From Alistipes sp. (lineage in GTDB: Bacteria; Bacteroidota; Bacteroidia; Bacteroidales; Rikenellaceae), in the NCBI GenBank assembly GCA_017380955.1, contig JAFOCZ010000185.1, positions 1 through 25,457 on the forward strand: a stretch of DNA of 25,457 nt, in the 5' to 3' direction. A program made the position numbers and the translations under genes. Below are positions 22,820 to 25,457 of this stretch, piece after piece; positions within the stretch are counted from its first letter, which is position 1; the number at the start of each line of letters is the position of its first letter. The notes under the pieces are model-generated. The model had not been told where the DNA came from. It saw nothing but the letters and a program-made list of their open reading frames with translations, and searched no databases.

Positions 22820-22897
22820 GTCATTCCGAGCCTGCCAAGGAATGCTTTGCATTCAAGAACGTCCACATTCCCCCTAAATCCCCTTTGGCAAAGGGGG
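22817..22897. repeat. Dispersed repeat copy 1 and G/C-run palindrome
   Basis: TATGTCATTCCGAGCCTG begins at 22817 and continues to GGAAT at 22843; 25 of 27 bases match the copy at 22934-22960. AATGC-TTT-GCATT (22841-22853) is a small hairpin. CCCCTTTG and CAAAGGGG (22880-22896) form a near-perfect palindrome preceded by CCCCCTAAAT. Sequences of this style recur in intergenic DNA of many Bacteroidota and other environmental bacteria. Confidence 0.65.
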
Positions 22898-22933
22898 ACT
22901 TGGTTACCTTGCCAGCACCATCAACACACCCGC

Positions 22934-23041
22934 TATGTCATTCCGAGCCTGTCGAGGAATCTCCTCGTTGGGCGCACGTTGTCTACAGGTTGTATATTAG
23001 GAGATCCTTCGACTTCGCTACGCTTCGCTCAGGATGACATA
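22934..23041. repeat. Long imperfect inverted repeat (GTCATTCCGAG ... CTCAGGATGAC)
   Basis: The left arm (22934-22965) runs from TATGTCATTCCGAG to GTCGAGGAATCTCCT. The right arm (22999-23041) is its imperfect reverse complement, from AGGAGATCCTTCGAC to CTCAGGATGACATA, with an extra inner palindrome around CGCTACGCTTCGC. About 12 of 14 outer and 13 of 15 inner positions pair. There is no ORF inside. It looks like a REP/MITE-type non-coding repeat. Together with the neighbouring repeats it fills the roughly 317-base gap between the GIY-YIG and yigZ genes. Confidence 0.75.
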
Positions 23042-23065
23042 GTGGGCTACATTATAACAGCACCA

Positions 23066-23100
23066 CACTTTTCACCTTTCACTTTTCACCTTTCATCTTA
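23066..23100. repeat. Seven-base tandem repeats running into the yigZ stop
   Basis: CACTTTT, CACCTTT, CACTTTT, CACCTTT, CATCTTA follow one another with period seven; the final bases include the yigZ stop codon (TTA at 23098-23100 on the plus strand). The word is nearly the same as the one between hutU and ftcD. Confidence 0.8.
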
Positions 23101-23703
23101 TCCCAGCACCTCCACCGTAGCGCCTTCGACCTTTTCCAAGCGACCGATAAGTTGCTCGGAGTCACCCTTGCGAATCGAAAGTGTCATAGTGCACAGGTTG
23201 TCAAACTCCTGACCCAGCACCTTAGGCTGCATCTCCTTCACAACACGCATAACATCGTTCATAACGACATACGAAAATGCCACCGATATGCGCACATCAA
23301 CAGTGCGCTCCACAATCTCGCACTCCGACAATACCAATGCCGTAGACTCCTTATAGGCCGCGATAAGCCCCGGAACACCCAACTTCGTACCACCAAAGTA
23401 GCGCACCACGACAACGAGGCAGTTGGTAACATCCTGCGAGAGCAACTGTCCGAGGATTGGCTTACCCGCCGTAGAGGATGGCTCACCATCGTCATTAGCA
23501 CGAAAATGCTCACCCTGAGGTCCTAAGCGCCAGGCATAGCAGTGGTGTGTAGCATCAAACCACTTCTTACGCAGAGCATCGAGGTGGGTCTTTATCTCCT
23601 CCTCGGTCTCCACGGGGTAGGCATAGACCAAAAACTTGCTACTCAGTTGTCGGTATGTAGTCTCCGCAGGTCGCGCTATGGTCTTATAACTATCTGTTGC
23701 CAC
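23098..23703 (-). CDS. IMPACT/YigZ family protein
   Basis: 201 residues. The N-terminal IMPACT domain carries SSKFLVYAYPV, THHCYAWRLG, ANDDGEPSSTAGKPIL (about 70-85) and VVVRYFGGTKLGVPGLIAAY (about 98-117); a C-terminal DUF1949-like region follows. Bacterial YigZ proteins are conserved and distantly related to the eukaryotic translation regulator IMPACT, but their role is not established. The start is a GTG at 23703; no ATG exists between it and the in-frame stop upstream. It lies 11 bases after lepB, so it should be third in a dapB-lepB-yigZ operon. Confidence 0.92.
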   Translation of the reverse strand: MATDSYKTIARPAETTYRQLSSKFLVYAYPVETEEEIKTHLDALRKKWFDATHHCYAWRLGPQGEHFRANDDGEPSSTAGKPILGQLLSQDVTNCLVVVVRYFGGTKLGVPGLIAAYKESTALVLSECEIVERTVDVRISVAFSYVVMNDVMRVVKEMQPKVLGQEFDNLCTMTLSIRKGDSEQLIGRLEKVEGATVEVLG

Positions 23704-23714
23704 GTCACCAAAGT

Positions 23715-25208
23715 TTACTTAATAGATGAAAATAAGCGATTCCAGCGTATGCCACCACCCATAGGGTCTACCGAGAACCATATGTACGACGCCTTACCCA
23801 CAATGTGATCCTCAGGCACAAAGCCCCAGAATCGTGAGTCCAAAGAGCCGTGACGGTTATCACCCATCATAAAGTAGTAGTCCTGCTCGAAGGTGTATGT
23901 CTTGGCAAGGTTGCCATCGATATATACCTCCTCGCCACGACGCTCCACATCGTGACCCTCATACACAGCGATGCAACGCTCATACATATCCAAATTCTCT
24001 GTCGTGAGGTCTATCGTAGCACCAGCCTTTGGCACCCATATAGGACCCATATCGTCGATAGTCCAACGCTGACCACGCTTCACTGCGGTGTGTGGTATAA
24101 GAGCGCTTCCCGACACCGCACCACCAATCTTCTTGAGGCGGTAGCGTGTGGTATCGGCATATGCGGTCAACTCATCATCCGTAACGGGCAACTCCATATA
24201 CTCACCCGTAGAGTCATCTATGCCCACCTTTATAGGCTTCTGCGTATACTCGTTGTAGTAGATATACTGACGCTTAGGCACAAAGGTCTCGCGCTCGCCA
24301 TTGTGATATACCGCGCCATCTACAATTTCGAGCGTATCACCCGGGATACCCACACAACGCTTTATGTAGTTCTCCTTCTTATCCAAAGGTCTTACCGCAA
24401 GCGTGAAGTTATCGGCAATAGCCTTGCGACGCTCCGCAACGGTTGCTCCAAAACGCTTGTCGCGCAGCAACTCATAATAACTCATCGCCGCCATCTCCAA
24501 CACCACAGTATCACCCTCGGGGAAGTTGAACACCACAACATCGTCACGCTGCACCTCGCCACACGATGCCAGACGGCGATAGTCGCGCTGCCACTTGGTA
24601 CTGAACGACGACTTCTCGGCATTCATAGGCATAGTGTTATGCACAAAGGGGAACGACAACGGAGTCATAGGCACACGAGGGCCATACGACACCTTATTCA
24701 CAAGGATGTAGTCTCCAGCAAGCAATGTGCTCTCCATAGAGCCTGTTGGGATTACGAACATCTGAAACCAATACAACTGAACAAGTGTCGCCACCACCGT
24801 AGCAAAGAGTATGGCGTGTACCCATCCATAAATCCAGATGTAGATGCTCGACTGTCGCTTCAACTCACACCACAGTGCCACAGCCATAACCACAGCAAAG
24901 GTGAGGATAAAGGGTTGCTCCCAGCGGAAGAGCAACATATGCACCACAACACCCACCACAAGGGCGAATACCGCAGCGCACCACACAGCCCACACCACCT
25001 GATACCAACGATGCTTCTCGTAGAGTTTTGCGTGCAGGCGCTTGATGTTACCGCCAATATAGTAGTCGTAGACTATAGGCAGAGCCACAAACAACGACCA
25101 CCACGCACCATACCATATGGCAAACAACGAGATGATGATTGCCGTTGCAACCGCCGAAAACCACGGATTTGCGAAAAACTGCTTAATCGCTGTAATTATC
25201 TTACTCAT
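23715..25208 (-). CDS. lepB: Signal peptidase I, large Bacteroidota form
   Basis: 497 residues, well above the E. coli enzyme (324). About four to five membrane segments fill the first 150 residues. The catalytic Ser157 is in PTGSMESTLLAGDYILVNK, the general-base Lys283 in YIKRCVGIPGDTLE, and the conserved GDNRHGSLDSRFWGFVP lies at 449-464. A long insertion of about 150 residues separates the Lys box from GDNR. It cleaves signal peptides from exported proteins at the periplasmic face of the inner membrane. It follows dapB by nine bases, an order often seen in Bacteroidales, and precedes yigZ. Confidence 0.95.
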   Translation of the reverse strand: MSKIITAIKQFFANPWFSAVATAIIISLFAIWYGAWWSLFVALPIVYDYYIGGNIKRLHAKLYEKHRWYQVVWAVWCAAVFALVVGVVVHMLLFRWEQPFILTFAVVMAVALWCELKRQSSIYIWIYGWVHAILFATVVATLVQLYWFQMFVIPTGSMESTLLAGDYILVNKVSYGPRVPMTPLSFPFVHNTMPMNAEKSSFSTKWQRDYRRLASCGEVQRDDVVVFNFPEGDTVVLEMAAMSYYELLRDKRFGATVAERRKAIADNFTLAVRPLDKKENYIKRCVGIPGDTLEIVDGAVYHNGERETFVPKRQYIYYNEYTQKPIKVGIDDSTGEYMELPVTDDELTAYADTTRYRLKKIGGAVSGSALIPHTAVKRGQRWTIDDMGPIWVPKAGATIDLTTENLDMYERCIAVYEGHDVERRGEEVYIDGNLAKTYTFEQDYYFMMGDNRHGSLDSRFWGFVPEDHIVGKASYIWFSVDPMGGGIRWNRLFSSIK

Positions 25209-25217
25209 ACCCTTTCG

Positions 25218-25457
25218 TTACAATAAATCATCCATAGAATAGACACCACTCTTCTCCACCTTCGACAGATACTCTCCTGCCAACACCGCACCCATAGCCA
25301 GCGCACGGCGGTTGGTGATAGAGTGCTTCAACTCGATGAAGTCATCCGAAGAGGTGTATGTCACGGTGTGGATACCAGGCACCATACCCTCACGGAACGA
25401 CTCTATGGCAAGGGCATCACCCTCGGCCGTAGAGGCATTCACCCAGCGGCTCTTGCG
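25218..25457 (-). CDS. dapB: 4-hydroxy-tetrahydrodipicolinate reductase, C-terminal part, 5'-truncated
   Basis: About 79 residues at the window edge; the frame remains open to the last base, so the start lies outside and the internal GTG at 25442 is not a real start. The sequence SFREGMVPGIHTVTYTSSDD, then IELKHSITNRRALAMGAVLA and a final GVYSMDDLL match the C-terminal domain of DapB, whose members end in a similar MDDLL/M-D-hydrophobic tail. DapB makes tetrahydrodipicolinate in lysine and diaminopimelate synthesis. It is upstream of lepB by nine bases. Confidence 0.88.
   Translation of the reverse strand, partial: RKSRWVNASTAEGDALAIESFREGMVPGIHTVTYTSSDDFIELKHSITNRRALAMGAVLAGEYLSKVEKSGVYSMDDLL

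Noticed and set aside
23850..25226. A 458-codon open frame on the plus strand opposite lepB
   Set aside because: It is His/Arg/Leu-rich with no recognisable motif and exactly mirrors lepB, whose catalytic boxes are clear. Similar mirror frames lie opposite uvrA, hutI, ftcD and the transporter and were all set aside.

Overview
The window looks like chromosomal DNA of a gut-type Bacteroidales bacterium. Evidence: promoters of the Bacteroidales type (-7 TAnnTTTG with a -33 TTTG), a dapB-lepB gene pair, a Mip-like FKBP lipoprotein, a bifunctional formiminotransferase-cyclodeaminase in histidine degradation, and stand-alone four-helix-bundle (S23-like) and GIY-YIG genes. Base composition by eye is near 50% GC. 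A Rikenellaceae (Alistipes-like) or related source is possible, but I cannot fix the genus. Almost all genes lie on the minus strand; only the truncated permease at the left edge and an NfeD/SPFH pair are on the plus strand. I saw no tRNA, rRNA, CRISPR array or phage genes.

Right to left (the direction of transcription for most genes): dapB (5' part missing), lepB and an IMPACT-family yigZ form one tight operon. A roughly 300-base repeat-rich gap follows, then a small GIY-YIG gene, uvrA, an M16 peptidase and an O-methyltransferase, all closely spaced. A bidirectional terminator separates these from the plus-strand NfeD-SPFH (QmcA-like) membrane pair. Divergent from that pair is a histidine-degradation operon: Dabb protein, ftcD/fchA fusion, hutU, hutH, hutI. 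Together these convert histidine to urocanate, imidazolonepropionate, formiminoglutamate and finally glutamate plus methenyl-THF. Next come a four-helix-bundle gene inside a symmetric repeat element, a lipoprotein nitroreductase with its own terminator, and an EamA transporter.

The most notable region is 4042-7053. A good Bacteroidales promoter leads into a close homologue of the eukaryotic steroid 5-alpha-reductase, then an Old Yellow Enzyme-family flavin reductase, then a short-chain dehydrogenase. This is the enzyme set expected for reducing 3-oxo-delta-4 steroids or bile acids at C4-C5 (alpha or beta) and interconverting the 3-keto and 3-hydroxy groups. The same run continues without an obvious terminator into an AsmA/DUF748 envelope protein and an FKBP lipoprotein, ending at a strong bidirectional hairpin facing the permease.

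The second notable signal is a set of seven-base-period tandem repeats beside short three-base-loop hairpins. They occur at three intergenic sites (8771-9253, 14019-14111, 23066-23100), at or within a few bases of the stop codon of a minus-strand gene. At the first site they bracket the AT-rich four-helix-bundle gene symmetrically, as if the gene plus repeats were one inserted unit.
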